A program made the position numbers and the translations under genes. Below the pieces are notes generated by a model. It was not told the origin of the DNA, searched no databases, and was given only the letters and a program-made list of their open reading frames with translations. Below are positions 32,144 to 43,089 of a DNA stretch of 64,000 bases, in pieces (positions within the stretch are counted from its first letter, which is position 1; each line of letters begins with the position of its first letter). Source of the stretch: Isoetes taiwanensis (lineage: Eukaryota > Streptophyta > Lycopodiopsida > Isoetales > Isoetaceae); assembly GCA_021234155.1 (NCBI GenBank), contig JAJEKV010000020.1:3025275-3089274 (forward strand), read 5' to 3'.

Positions 32144-33973
32144 GTCAATGGTGCCTCTCCAACTCAAGATGGTGTGCAACATATTGAAAAGAGCAATATC
32201 AAGGAAAAACCAACTCCTAGCAAGAATGTTGAAGAAAAACAATTAATCCTCTATAGTAGGGTGCAATGGAGGAACAAGAAGGTGAGAATCATGCACAAGT
32301 GCAACAAGGAAATAGTAGGCCAAGGAGTCATTGTGCTAGCAGATCCTGGTCAAGCTGTTAATGATGAAAGGCTAGGGGACAATATTGGTATTGCAATTTT
32401 GATGTTGGAAGACAACTGGAAAGGTAAAGGTTTGGGTGACAAGGAATGTTTTGGTTGTGTCAAGCAATTGGAGGTTCCTTGCATCATGGCATGGCCTATA
32501 AGTAGTGTTCAATTTGTGGAGGATTATATTTTTCCAGAGCCTGAGGTTGTTGGGGACAATGATTGTCTTGATATTGATCCATTGGCAGTTGGAACTCTAA
32601 ACCTAGGCAAAAGGGGAGAAGTATCAGTTGCCAGACATTATCCTAGCAAAAGAGCCAAGTTGATTAGTGACACCAAACGTGAGACAATGGTGAAGGTTAG
32701 GGGCTCAGATTGTTGTTGGAGTGCTTGTATGCAATTCTTTACAATAGAACAATTGGTGGAAGCAAGAGCCACTTTTCAAGAGTACACTGTTGATGAGAGG
32801 AGGACCTACATGTACACAATCTTCGAGCATGCACTTCAGGATGAAAGAAACCCAAACAGAAAAAGATGCCCTTTGCTAGGCAAATGGATATGTGCAAAAG
32901 CATGGCAGACTATCCATGCAATTCCAACTTCTTCATGGCATAATTGGCAAAAAAAAAAGGCAGAGGGGAACAGGATTGCTTTACATGGAAATAATGGTTT
33001 GTTGAGACCAACAGCTAGGACCTTGGCTGCCAGGGAGATATTTGAAAAATATATTGATTTCAATGCAGAGTCTATGCCACACAAAAGCAGAAGGGATGAA
33101 AAGGGAAGAGCAGTTGTTGAGAAAAGGTTGCCATCACATTGTACTCAAAAGAGTATTTTGGAAGAAGTGAATTCCCTACTTCGAGAATTGGGAATTCTTC
33201 CAATATCCCAACCTAGCTTTAGTAGGTTATGGAAGAAGCATTTCAATCATGTCACCATAGCAACTTCAAACAACTTTGCAAAGTGCAATTTATGTGCTAA
33301 GTTGAAGGAGACTCTTGATAAGACTGTGCAACCTAGTCAAAGGGCTAGGATAAGGGAGCATATGAAGGACCATATGACTGACCAACTATCATGTAGATCA
33401 TGTTATTGGATGTGGAGGACTTTATCTGCATTGGAACCCAATAACTATTTATACATTATACATGACAAGATGGACCAGCAAAAGACTTGTCTTCCACAAT
33501 TCAAGTACATACCAAAGTCATGTGGAAGATCATACCCTTTACAGATCTCAATGACTAGGGCAATCTTGCATGGGCAGACTCAAACCTACTATGGCCATTT
33601 TAGTTTGGAATTGTGGAGTGATGGTCCAGATTTTCATATTGAGAGTATCATGAGGTGTTTGAGAAACTATGAAAATGGATATGATGGTCACCTCCAGGAC
33701 CCTACAGCTAGCCAAGCACTACATAGAGCATTGTTAGATGGAAACCCTAACAATATTGAAAAGTTCAGCAAGGCAAGGTTTAGGAAGCATGGGTCTAATG
33801 AACATGTTGGAGCTTCAACTTCACGTGCTAGACCTCAAGATCTACCCAAAAGGTTTCTCTTGCAACTTGATAATTGTGCTGGCCAAAATAAGAACAGGTG
33901 GATGTTTTCTTTCCTATCCTACTTAACAGCTGTGGGGATATTTAGGGTTTCTTATGCCCGGGCATACCCATGA
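32144..33973 (+). pseudogene. DUF7869-like (putative transposase-derived) gene, main block
   Basis: About 600 codons. A domain with SDCCWSACMQFFTIEQL and CPLLGKWICAKAW is followed by a cysteine cluster (CNLCAKLKET, CRSCYWMW), then IIHDKMDQQKT and LLQLDNCAGQNKNRW. These last two, with GHTHEDVDA in the next frame, are the signature of the plant/animal DUF7869 family, with spaced acidic residues suggestive of an RNase H-fold transposase (inference). The frame enters at a probable splice acceptor TTTGCCTAG at 32143. The only nearby starts are non-ATG or internal, so an upstream exon is likely. A one-base frame change at about 33950 ends this frame before HTHED. Confidence 0.7.
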
Positions 33974-34727
33974 GGATGTGGATGCATTATTTGGCAAATA
34001 TAGTTGTATACTGAAGCAGCAGACAGTGACCAACTTTCCTAGGCTAATGGAAATCTTGCATGAATGCACTACTCCAAACCCTATAGCTTCTCTCATAGAA
34101 GAAGTGCCCAATTGGAAGAGCTTTGTGGATGGTTATACATTGGACCTTGAAGGTCATTCCAGGCCTCTGCAGTTCACTTTTTGGGTGAGAGATGGGATTC
34201 CAATCTTCCAATGGAAGATGAGACCTTTAGAGGATGAGTGGAGAGGAGGGGAGGAAATATGGCGTAGAGATGAGAATGGCAAGCCTATGGTACCTCCAGG
34301 TCAACCAAAAGCTCTAAAACCTACTGAAGAAGTGAAGCAATTGGGATTGACTAAGGAAGGAATCCAGGACTATATAAAGCATTGGCAAACCAATCCAGAT
34401 GACACCAACCGTGCCTTGGTGGCTTACTGGAAGAAGGTGATTAACCTGTTGGGGGAGATAGACATATCCTCAGATGAATTGAAAGAAGGGTGGTTGCCTA
34501 AAACTAGGTGGAAGACCTTAGCAGGTGCTGAGGATGTTGATGACACTGTAAGTAGCATTCGCAAGCAATATGCTCCTCCTCCTTCTGACAAACACTATGT
34601 TGGTCCTAAGAACAATAGGCCAAAGTTTCTAGGTATGGATGCTTATGAACCTTCCACTGACTTGGAATGCCACCAATTTGTGGTAGTAAAGCCAGCAGAT
34701 TTAGATACATATCCAGTGTGGTTATGA
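33954..34727 (+). pseudogene. DUF7869-like gene, continuation after frameshift
   Basis: Begins MPGHTHEDVDALFGKYS, completing the motif begun in the previous frame, and continues for about 250 codons with QFTFWVRDGIPIFQWKM. It stops at 34725-34727 only because a 79-bp tandem duplication shifts the frame. The upstream break is a single-base indel near 33950. Confidence 0.75.
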
Positions 34728-34800
34728 ACCTTCCACTGACTTGGAATGCCACCAATTTGTGGTAGTAAAGCCAGCAGATTTAGATACATATCCAGTGTGG
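34643..34800 (+). repeat. 79-bp tandem duplication inside the coding region
   Basis: TTATGAACCTTCCACTGACT begins at 34643 and again at 34722, and the two 79-bp copies look identical. Because 79 is not a multiple of three, the duplication shifts the frame and creates TGA at 34725. The perfect identity implies a recent event, or an assembly artefact. Confidence 0.93.
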
Positions 34801-35103
34801 TTGGGGTTCACTATTTCTGATATTTGCAAAGAAGAAGGTAATATTAACTTCAACCATGTGCGGGTGGAATGGTGGTGTCCAGTGCATCAGTTGACCAATG
34901 TATCGGATAAAGAAAGGTACTCAGATTGTTGGACAAAGAGATGGAGGAGAAATCCGAGTGATCCTGATATTTGGCTAGACTATGAAAGTGTTTTGTACTC
35001 ATGGACTCCAAACACTATTCCAGCTAGAAATGCGAGAATTACAATACCTCGGGATGTCAGGAAGAAGGCTATGATATCATTGGGGGTACTTGAAGAAAGT
35101 TGA
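34741..35103 (+). pseudogene. DUF7869-like gene, C-terminal block
   Basis: About 120 codons ending at TGA 35101-35103. It repeats ECHQFVVVKPADLDTYPVW from the previous block and then continues to a C-terminus with VEWWCPVHQ and WTPNTIPARNARITIP. Frame arithmetic shows that one copy of the 79-bp unit would leave this continuous with the preceding block. Confidence 0.7.
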
Positions 35104-35301
35104 ATAACTATGTAAATTTTTGTTATCACGTTTTTATGATATGGTGCTATATTGTGAAATATTGACTATTTTGTAAATAACATGATATTACGTTTTCATA
35201 ATTTTTAGGTGAAATGTGAATTTGAATATGCTACTAAAAACATGCAATATGAAATTTGTCCCAAAATTAAGACATAATCCCAATTTAATTGAATGATGGT
35301 T

Positions 35302-35397
35302 TTCTTGATTTTTCTCGGAGCCTGCTTCCTGATTTTTCTCAGAGTCTACTTCCTGATTTTTCTCAGAGTGGTGTTCCTGACTTTTTTCAGAGTCATA
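35302..35397 (+). repeat. Four tandem copies of a 24-bp unit
   Basis: The unit TTCCTGATTTTTCTCAGAGT plus four variable bases occurs four times without gaps. In one frame it encodes an eight-residue repeat like LLPDFSQS. No larger gene is evident. It lies in the 3' flank of the DUF7869-like gene. Confidence 0.85.
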
Positions 35398-35525
35398 TTC
35401 CTGAATTCGTCATGGGAACGATGAAACATGATCAGACAACTCTGATAGTAACACCAAGGATGATAAAACTGGGTGAGCTGTTTGAGCGAATTTCCTGAAA
35501 TGATGCTAGTTACCAATGTTAATGA

Positions 35526-35551
35526 GGTTCTCGACTCGCGAGTTGAGAACC
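35526..35551. repeat. Single 18-bp-type palindrome at the C-terminal flank of copy 2
   Basis: GGTTCTCGACTCGCGAGTTGAGAACC, with the core CTCGACTCGCGAGTTGAG, is the same palindrome family as the arrays at 37.8-38.1 and 41.3-41.4 kb. It sits outside the gene's 3' end, about 280 bp from the last homologous block. Confidence 0.85.
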
Positions 35552-35830
35552 AGGGCATCCAATGAAAATATGGTAAGTGTGCTCATCTCTCTCTTATTCT
35601 TTCCAGCACTTGCTCCGCCGCCTAGTCTCCCATGCCTATCAAAAGATCCTCTGGGTTATCTTGGTTGTTGCCCACCTGCTCCTCTGTTTTTTCATCCTCA
35701 ATTGTTGACTCATTCTTTTTATTCACAAAGTGGTCCATGTATGACTTTATCGGGTCAACAAGGGCTTTGTCACCAACTATTGATATTGGCTTCATTCCAT
35801 ATAATATAGCCCCTTAGGAGAAAACTCGGT

Positions 35831-37733
35831 TCATGTACCACTCACACACGATCTGATCATCTTCGACCAAACTCGTAACAAATTACTTGATAACCTGGGA
35901 CATATTGATATCTTGTGGATAGCACTTGTGCTGCCATCCGTGCTTACCTTGTCAAAAGATAACACATCCTCCATGGATTTCCCGCCCTTCCAGAGATCCA
36001 GATTCTCGTTCGAGGCGATGAACTTGTCCATATATGGGAATCCGCGAGACAGTAAAACCAATATAATGTTGGCAAAACTTGATATCTTTGAAAGACCGAC
36101 TCTGCACTCACATTCTAACTCATATATGGAATAAACGATTCTCTTGTGGAAGTTAATATCTGCTGCCCATTGCAAACTACTGTCGTCTGATTGCCAGACA
36201 TGTAGAAGATAAGGAAACTGAAATTATACAGTTCTGTCATATCCAAATAGGTCTTGTACCACTGGTCTAGATCAGCCTTCTCATAGAATAAAGTCGGATT
36301 TTCAATCATATTCATGAAAAATAAGGACACAGACCATCTGCAAGTTTCTCTGGATCCCTCCCCAGTGCCCGGTACTATGGATCCTATAACTCCTAATGAC
36401 CAGGTACTTTGCCACTCCTTAAACATATCTTACTATACACCTTATTGACATTGGCATTTACCGAGACGAAATGCCCTTCACCTCGAATGGTAGGTGTTAT
36501 CGAATTATGAGCCCTTTTCGAACAAATAAGTGTTTTTTCAATTTGAAGAATCTCTGAAGAATCCTTGAAAATGGATATCCAATGGCCCATATATGCATGT
36601 GTATTCGGCGATGATCTCAGAATAACCAAACTAGACTTTGCTCCAGTTTTATCATCGAAGGCCGGGCACCGAAGCTTGACTCGTTGACGAAGTGATCCTC
36701 TCGGTCCCCCTCCTGAGTGGCCATCCCATGTAATGGTTGGGCAGCGAGGGGGCTGCGTCCGACGGAAGTTAGATTGGTCGATTTCACTCTTCGAAATGTA
36801 CACAGGTGTCGAACCCCCCATTTCCGCCTAAGATACGTGACCGATTAGGTCATTAGATCACATCACATTGTTTGCTTTCCCCTCTCCTTAGCCAGTTCAG
36901 TTCGGGACTTGTATTGCATGCAGTTAGTTGCCAGAGGCTAGTTCCAATCCACCAAACCATTGTGACCTAATGCCACCAAGTACGGTGGAGAGCTCGAATC
37001 TACTTTGAAAGGCACGATGCCGAAACCCAGCTTGCATTTGAGAAGTACTTGAGCACGCTCTGGAAACAGTTATGTTTTGACACTTCCATACAGTTTGATG
37101 TTGATGTATGGTTGGCACAATCGTTTTAGCTCCTTCATGACCATCCTCAAGCTTGGCCTTTTCCTTGAAGTACTCAAAATCCTGGCTCTCGTTGCAGGCA
37201 ACGTTGTAGAATTCTGCGATGTCGTTCTCTAATGCATGCGTCCTCTTTAGCACCATGGCATAGTCCTTTTCATTTTGCATCTTTGAGCTTCTTATTTTCC
37301 TCAGCAATATTGAGCCATCCAGTATTTTGCTTTGCAAATCTAGCGTTCTCTTTTCCTCAAGCCGTGTATCCTCTTCATGAATTTTTGTCAAAGCGTTTTG
37401 GACCTGGTCTCTGTGGCAACTCTTTATTACTGTCCTTCAGAATACCCCTTTGCACAAAGCCCAGATCTCAGTCCACTTTTGCCAGATTTTTTCATTGCAC
37501 AGTAACAGGTCGTATTGGTCTGATAGCGATTCCCTACCTTTTTTATAGGTTTTTTTTTCTTTCCACCTTCATCATCGGCTTCATCGTCTTGGTGGTGCTC
37601 TGTAAGTACAAACCTGCACAGCCTCTCAAAAATCTTCCATTTTTTGGAAGGCGCCTTGTTTCCTCTGGGCTGTTGCAGACATCTCAATGCCTTCCATTGC
37701 TACCTTGCATGTATTCTTTGGTCAGTATAGGGG
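35831..37733 (-). pseudogene. ParB-like gene copy 2, C-terminal half (minus strand)
   Basis: After an acceptor CATCTGCAG ending at 37734, the sequence reads SPYTDQRIHAR, TAG (37700-37702), QWKALRC, then KIWQKWTEIW (frameshifted), MGGSTPVYISKSEID (36.8 kb) and KISSFANIILVLLSRGFPYMD (36.05 kb). Each matches exon 3 or the C-terminal block of copy 1 in order. It also contains about 120 codons with coiled-coil character (KIHEEDTRLEEKRTLDLQSK onward, 37.0-37.4 kb) that copy 1 lacks. Several frameshifts and stops make it non-functional as written. Its N-terminal half lies on the opposite strand at 39.7-40.95 kb. Confidence 0.7.
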
Positions 37734-37767
37734 CTGCAGATGTAAGATTCAAGTTAGTTGAGTGATG

Positions 37768-38160
37768 CTATGATGCCTCTGGGTTATATAAGACTAGACA
37801 TGAGGACTTTCTCGTCTCACGAGTCGAGAAAGTGCCCTCTAGGGTATAAAAGACTAGATATGAGGAGTCAAAAAAGTGCCCTCTGGATTATAAAACACTA
37901 CATGAGGACTTTCTCAACTCACGAGTCAAGAATGTGCCCTCTAGGTTATAAAATACTAGACATGAGGACTTTCTCGATTCGCGAGTCGAGATAGTATCCT
38001 TTGGGTTATAAATGACTAGACATGAGGACTTTCGCGACTCGCGAGTCAAGCCCCTTGAGGTTCGAAGGAATTGAACTTGGACACTTTCTCGACGTAGCGA
38101 AAGTGCCCTCTGAGTTATAAAAGACTAGACATGAGGACCTTCTTAACTCATGGGTAGATA
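37768..38160. repeat. 60-bp-period array of an 18-bp palindrome
   Basis: Units contain CTCGACTCGCGAGTCGAG or variants plus GTGCCCTCTGGGTTATAAAA-GACTAGACATGAGGAC. Palindromes start at 37811, 37913, 37973 and 38033, with degenerate ones near 37870, 38088 and 38139. Intervals of exactly 60 bp occur twice. It begins immediately upstream of the copy-2 exon at 37733, so it occupies the same intron that holds the 13-bp array in copy 1. Confidence 0.92.
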
Positions 38161-38199
38161 GAACTGCGTCAGCTTTGAAGGCGAGGTATGACGAAGCAA

Positions 38200-38700
38200 G
38201 TGGCAGCTATAGTGCCAATAAGGCTGGGTCTGGCGGTTATGAGAGTACTAATAAGCTATTTGTAGTATAAATTTGGTTTATAATTTAGGTTCTCACATTG
38301 AATACTAACATTAGTTTTGGATGCTCATGCTCAACAGAGGGCATTGTTCAAGAGTGGTAAAGCTGAACGCGAAAGAGCCTTCATTTGTATTTTGTAATGT
38401 GCAAATTATATCGTGAAATATATTAATTCAATTTTCTGTAAATTTTTTATGCTTAGTTTCTAATTTTTGGGATTTTTTTTAATAATTAGTTGATCTTCCT
38501 ATGATTATTTAATTTAAAATTTTTATACTCAATTCTAATTTTCTAATTTTCTTTATTATAAATGTGATTTATTTTTGGATTTTTTTATTTATTTTATTAA
38601 TATTTATTTAATATTAAATATTAAATATTAATGCTTATTTAATATTATATTGAATATAATATTTAATCAGTATTTTTCTTTTATTTTTCTAACTTTTCTT
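38200..38700. other. AT-rich spacer, no gene seen
   Basis: Very AT-rich sequence with overlapping TTAATATTTAATATT strings near 38600. No coding frame or RNA gene recognised. The left inversion breakpoint inferred for copy 2 should lie close to its left edge. Confidence 0.5.
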
Positions 38701-38719
38701 TTTTTTCTTCATAATCTGG

Positions 38720-39170
38720 GCGACGTCGTAATGTCACGTGGATGCAACGTGGCAGCCACGCCAGCAGATCTGGGCGAAGACACGTGGCACGTGTTCAACG
38801 ACGCGACACATGTTTAATACGTGGCCCCTATTCATCGTTGAACGACGTGGCCAGCATGTCCGCCACACCAGCGTCCGCGCGAGCAAGCGTCGCGCTGGCA
38901 CTGGCACGGTGGCAGTCCACGTGTCCGGAGCATTGTTGGACGACGTTGCCAGCATGTCCGCCATGCAAGCATCCGCACTGGCAACTATTGTGCTGGACGT
39001 ACCAACGCGTGGCAAGGCCACGTGTCGTAACAGTCGTTAAACGACGTATTGGCGTCGTTTAACAACGCCGCGATTGCGACGTGCTTAATGATGTGTTTAA
39101 CGATTGTGACGTATTTAACACGATGTGAAAATGTCGTTATAGGTGTCGTTTAACGACGTTTTAACGATGA
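38720..39170. promoter_or_regulatory. ACGT-rich block with repeated GTTTAACGACGT motifs
   Basis: A sharply GC-richer block in AT-rich surroundings. It contains many ACGT cores including CACGTG-like sites (GTCACGTGG near 38733, GACACGTGGCACGTG near 38779) and, from 39020 to 39165, repeated (C/T)GTTTAACGACGT-type strings in both orientations. It lies upstream of the plus-strand N-terminal half of the ParB-like pseudogene, so it could be its promoter (bZIP-type ACGT boxes), but GC-rich transposon debris is equally possible. Confidence 0.4.
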
Positions 39171-39407
39171 CTAAATGACATCCAGACCTCGATATGGCAC
39201 AATATTTTTGTAGTGCTTTCCAAGTGCATTTGCTTCCGCGGTCGGCTTCATCAACAAGGCATCGGGTTGAATGACTTGAATCAGCGCGATTCGTGTACAT
39301 CCTTTCTCCATGACAGTGCAGTGAAGAAGGCCCATGGACTCGAGCTCATCCCCCACTACTATCTTATTTCCGCAGGCCATCGAGCAAATCGTCTGAATAT
39401 ACCACAA
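39171..39407 (-). pseudogene. Short protein-like fragment, unrecognised
   Basis: A 78-codon minus-strand frame opening MWYIQTICSMACGNKIVV and ending YKNIVPYRGLDVI has balanced composition and looks protein-like, but I recognise no family. It could be a captured gene fragment. Nothing around it supports expression. Confidence 0.25.
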
Positions 39408-39710
39408 GCCTATGTCAAAACAACCCTACCCAAATGCAAGCCTGAATCATGCACAAATGCAAGCTCATAGGTTTGTGTGCATTTGAAGCGCCTGTGCCTA
39501 TTGTTAGTGGAAGGTCTAGTGGGAGTCGAATGTGCGATCTTTGAGGCTTCATGATACCTCCTGCTCCGGTCAAATTGAGGCCCGCTCTTCCATCAATATT
39601 TTAAAATATGCGTTTAGGCAGGCTAAGGATGCCCGTGATGTACCCAGCAACCTCTTGCGTGCGTTCAATGATTGCAGATATTATTTGAAAATTTAAGATA
39701 ACTTCCTTTG

Positions 39711-40949
39711 TGTGCAGTCCTCAACTCACAAAATCCTCACGGCAGAAGAGCACTTCTGGAGGTGCAACTTCTAGCACCAAGCGTCGAACGTCGGAGTATG
39801 TCGGCTCCATCAAATAAGTGCTCTTCCAAAAAAGATCGTTCATCGGTCAGCGCAAAGAAGAGAAGGCTTGCAAAGCCAGGTAATATCTCAATTATGATGT
39901 CTTTCTAGAGCGGGTCCAATTAACATCTGTTTTTATTAGGTTTTTCTTCCTTTCTTCGTCATAGAAGGGCCGCAGACACAACAGCTTGATGAGACCTCGA
40001 TGGATTGTTGGTGGTATAAGGAAGTGACAATGTCCAGAAAAGAGAAAGATCGATAAGAAAGGTTCCACAAAACAAGAAGGGCCGATTTGTGTTGTCTATC
40101 GTTGCTCCAGATGATTAGCATCTGACCTTATACATTGAAGATATGTCGAAGGGCAAGTTCTACCATACCAAAAAATTATCGGTGCTGAATTACTCCTCTT
40201 CTTCCATGAGCAAAGCCAAGGGAACGGACAAAAAGGTTGCACATGTGAATTGCTAGAGTCTGGGATGGAAAGATCTGGAAGGCATGAAAGAGGAATGCAC
40301 TCTAACTTCTAGGGAGCTAGGCATGGAAATCTCCAGGGGCCTTCACATCCAATGTGTTGAAGAGTATAACACACTCTGCGGTCAACTAAGTCGTGGTTCA
40401 AAGTGAGGACAAGAAACAGAGTGAAACATGGATGATGAGTCAAAGGATGAGGAGGACATTGACTCCCAGTTTTTGGACCCAAACAAGAAAATGAAGCTGA
40501 TGCAGAGGGACGCTCAGAAAATTGAAAGATTGGCCCAGGACTATCCATTAGAGATCGATCACAAAATGAAAATTGATATAAGAAGACTCAAGGTATGCAC
40601 TGGCAATGCCGTCTTGTTTAACCACAAAGAGTTCAATCCAACCCATATATTGGAGATCCTGAATTTAATGATACATCATCCTATATATGGTAGATCCGAT
40701 GCCAGCCGACTTGATTCCTTTTAAGAAGAAAACTAGTGAATTATTCAGTTGGAGCACGGAAGAGAAACTGAAGAGTAAAGATGTGAGGTTCTAGGTTATA
40801 GATGGCCAGCATCCAGTGAGAGCAGCACAGGTGTTGCAGACGGAGAAGGATGTCCCCTGCAGAGTGTTGTCAGCGGACACTCCACCCATTGAGCTAGCCA
40901 GCATCAGTCACTGCCAGAATACCATCGCTGCAAGTGAAAGCTACATCAG
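39711..40949 (+). pseudogene. ParB-like gene copy 2, N-terminal half (plus strand)
   Basis: After an acceptor TTTGTGTGCAG there is a basic stretch (KRRTSEYVG; SAKKRRLAKPG), then degraded homology, then LAQDYPLEIDHKM, NLMIHHP, MPADLIPFKKK and RF, TAG (40792-40794), VIDGQHPVRAAQ, CRVLSADTPPIELASIS. This aligns with exon 2 of copy 1 throughout. The exon ends ACATCAG/GTACTG at 40949, phase 2, exactly matching the phase required by the minus-strand acceptor at 37733. Further stops (for example TAG 40254-40256) and frame changes show decay. Confidence 0.72.
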
Positions 40950-41480
40950 GTACTGAATATTACCATCTCCGAAATTTAGAACTTAAAGTGGTCCTCATGT
41001 GCAGTCCTTTATAACCAGTGATGACTTTATCATCCTCTAGCTGCTTCTAAACTATAGAAATAGTGGCGATTGTTTCCTATTTTTCCAACATTTTTATAGA
41101 AAAGAATTTAGTAGAATTGGATGTTTTACCATAAAATTGAGGTTTTTACTGTAAAATCTTCATTAATTTGGCGAATATATTATAATTGGGATGCAATGTT
41201 ATCAAATTTTGGCGATTTTATGAAGTATGCATCCCAGTAAACCATCGAATCCATATTTTAAGAAATGGTAAAATATAGCAACTTTACGAAGTTTCACACC
41301 TTAAAGTCATCACTGTTTATAACCCAGAGGGCACTTTCTCGACTCGCGAGTCGAGAAGATCCTCATGTCTAGTCGTTTATAACCCGAAGGGCACTTTCTT
41401 GACTCGTGAGTTGAGAAGATCTTCATATCTAGTCATTTATAATACGGAGGGCACGACCACAATGTTTTACAACCTCCCTC
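40950..41480 (+). other. Intron remnant of copy 2 with inverted palindrome array
   Basis: Sequence after the donor at 40950 is non-coding. It contains two units that are the reverse complement of the 37.8-38.1 kb array, with palindromes CTCGACTCGCGAGTCGAG at 41338-41355 and CTTGACTCGTGAGTTGAG at 41398-41415, 60 bp apart. This is the other half of the intron interrupted by the inversion. Confidence 0.8.
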
Positions 41481-41856
41481 CATGATATGTCTCATGACTT
41501 AAGCTTAGGATAATCTTCTTCTAATGTCGCTTTGATCGCCTCTTTTTTCGCGTCAAAGCATCATGAGTTACATTTACCCTTATGGACGTTCTGGCAAATG
41601 TTATTCGTGATAGTATTAATATAAGACCAAAAAAGCTTGCCATCTTCAGTAGTCTTGCGCGACGTCTTCGTGGAAGGACTACACTCAACTACAGGGTTAA
41701 GACATATGAATATGTGGTAGTGAACAAAAAATGGCATAATTCAAGATGAACTCACTTATACTCAAAGACATGCTGACGTGCAGGTGGTGCACGATCTTTA
41801 ATAGAGCTTGAAGAGGAAAGGCGTCCATAGGAATGTGAACGACGGTCGGTGCTCTT

Positions 41857-42204
41857 TCACCGAGGTACTATCTCTTCCTCCTCGGGAACGGGCCTAAGAT
41901 ATTCCGAAAGAGTGTATGAGCTATGCCAAGTAGGTTCATAGTCGTGTCTCATCCTACTTCGTTGAACGGCTCTTTTCGCAACCTCCCATTCTTCTTCAAG
42001 CGTCATCGTGCTTTGCAATTCATTCCACCTATCTTCAGGGTGGGTGCCTTGATGATATCTAGGAGTTCCCTGCTCTTCGTCTTGCTCGTCGACTGAACGA
42101 TTTCTTCTTCTTCTAGAAGAAGACCCGCCCATAGCCACAAGGACGAACACCACGCATATGAAAAAAAAGACTATGCCGCATTTACACGTCACATTTAAAA
42201 ACAT
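41857..42204 (-). pseudogene. Unrecognised minus-strand coding fragment
   Basis: A 115-codon frame starts with a hydrophobic stretch (IVFFFICVVFVLVAM), then a Ser/Arg run (SSSRRRRNRSVDEQDEE) and ERWNEL-like text with MTLEEEWEVAKRAV. It may begin within the frame at MGGSSSRRRR. Nothing recognisable. It lies on the same strand as the decayed pieces up to 45.4 kb and could be a terminal part of the same gene. Confidence 0.3.
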
Positions 42205-42679
42205 TTATTAGAATGTTAAAAATAAATGGCTAGCTTACATCTTATCCTAGAAAATAATCCATACCAAATCCGCACAATAGTGGAGGTGGCGGTGGTGGCG
42301 AGCTATGCTCAAACAACCAACCTTGCCTCTTAAGGGCTTTCGCAGGTTTAGGGCCATCCATAAGGCTGCCAATCCACCAAAGAAACAGGTTTGGAAACCC
42401 AACATAGGCCATCACGCTGTAGTCCATGATTGCTAGATATGTGTAAAAACTTTTAAGTTATTTATATGGAGTGTGATGAATGACATATTAGAAAAGCAAG
42501 AAATTTAGCAACATGGGAAGTTCATTACACATTTCACAAACTTATGACAAAATAAAAATTTCAAGGTATTGGAAGTTGTATAGTTAAAAGTGTCTTTACA
42601 TATTTGGTTATTAGACAATTAACAAAAATTACTATTCTTAAACATGGCAAGATATACAATTTTTCATTTATTCTTTGAG

Positions 42680-43070
42680 TTGTGACAACAACAGTTTTGA
42701 CATCTCCAAGGCATCCATGCACTTCATGTGTCGTCTTTATCTCGCAACCATGGTGGAAGATATCCCAATACCTTGTAAGGCTTCAATAACTTCAGAAGCT
42801 TTGGGCCGTTTCGAGAATACGTCTTCACGTGGGCATATCATTCTCGTTTTTTTCTCCAACTTGTCAAGACGTCGTTGGTACATATGGATTGGATTAATCC
42901 ATTGGGCATTGTTGTTATTGTTAAACCACTCCATTCATCACATAGCTTGCAGGAAATCAAGAAGCATCTCATAAATATATCCCAATACATAGATATCATG
43001 AATTTTGTGTCCCCATACACAATCATTATCTTTTGATTTCTCAAGTACCCAAGGTCACGGGTTCAACGCC
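42680..43070 (-). pseudogene. Decayed protein fragment with three internal stops
   Basis: One frame reads VWGHKIHDIYVLGYIYEMLL, two stops, MEWFNNNNNAQWINPIHMY, RPKASEVIEALQGIG, a stop, and RRHMKCMDALEMSKLLLSQL. Continuous protein-like text across stops indicates a pseudogene. I recognise no family. Confidence 0.4.
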
Positions 43071-43089
43071 TTGTTGTGAAAGTGGCCAT

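Noticed and set aside
38734-39062. Overlapping 95-106-codon frames on both strands in the ACGT-rich block
   Set aside because: Three overlapping frames with repetitive composition result from GC-rich repeats; none resembles a protein family.
40786-40955. Trans-splicing of the two halves of ParB-like copy 2
   Set aside because: The halves have several other stops and frameshifts, so a decayed inverted pseudogene is simpler.
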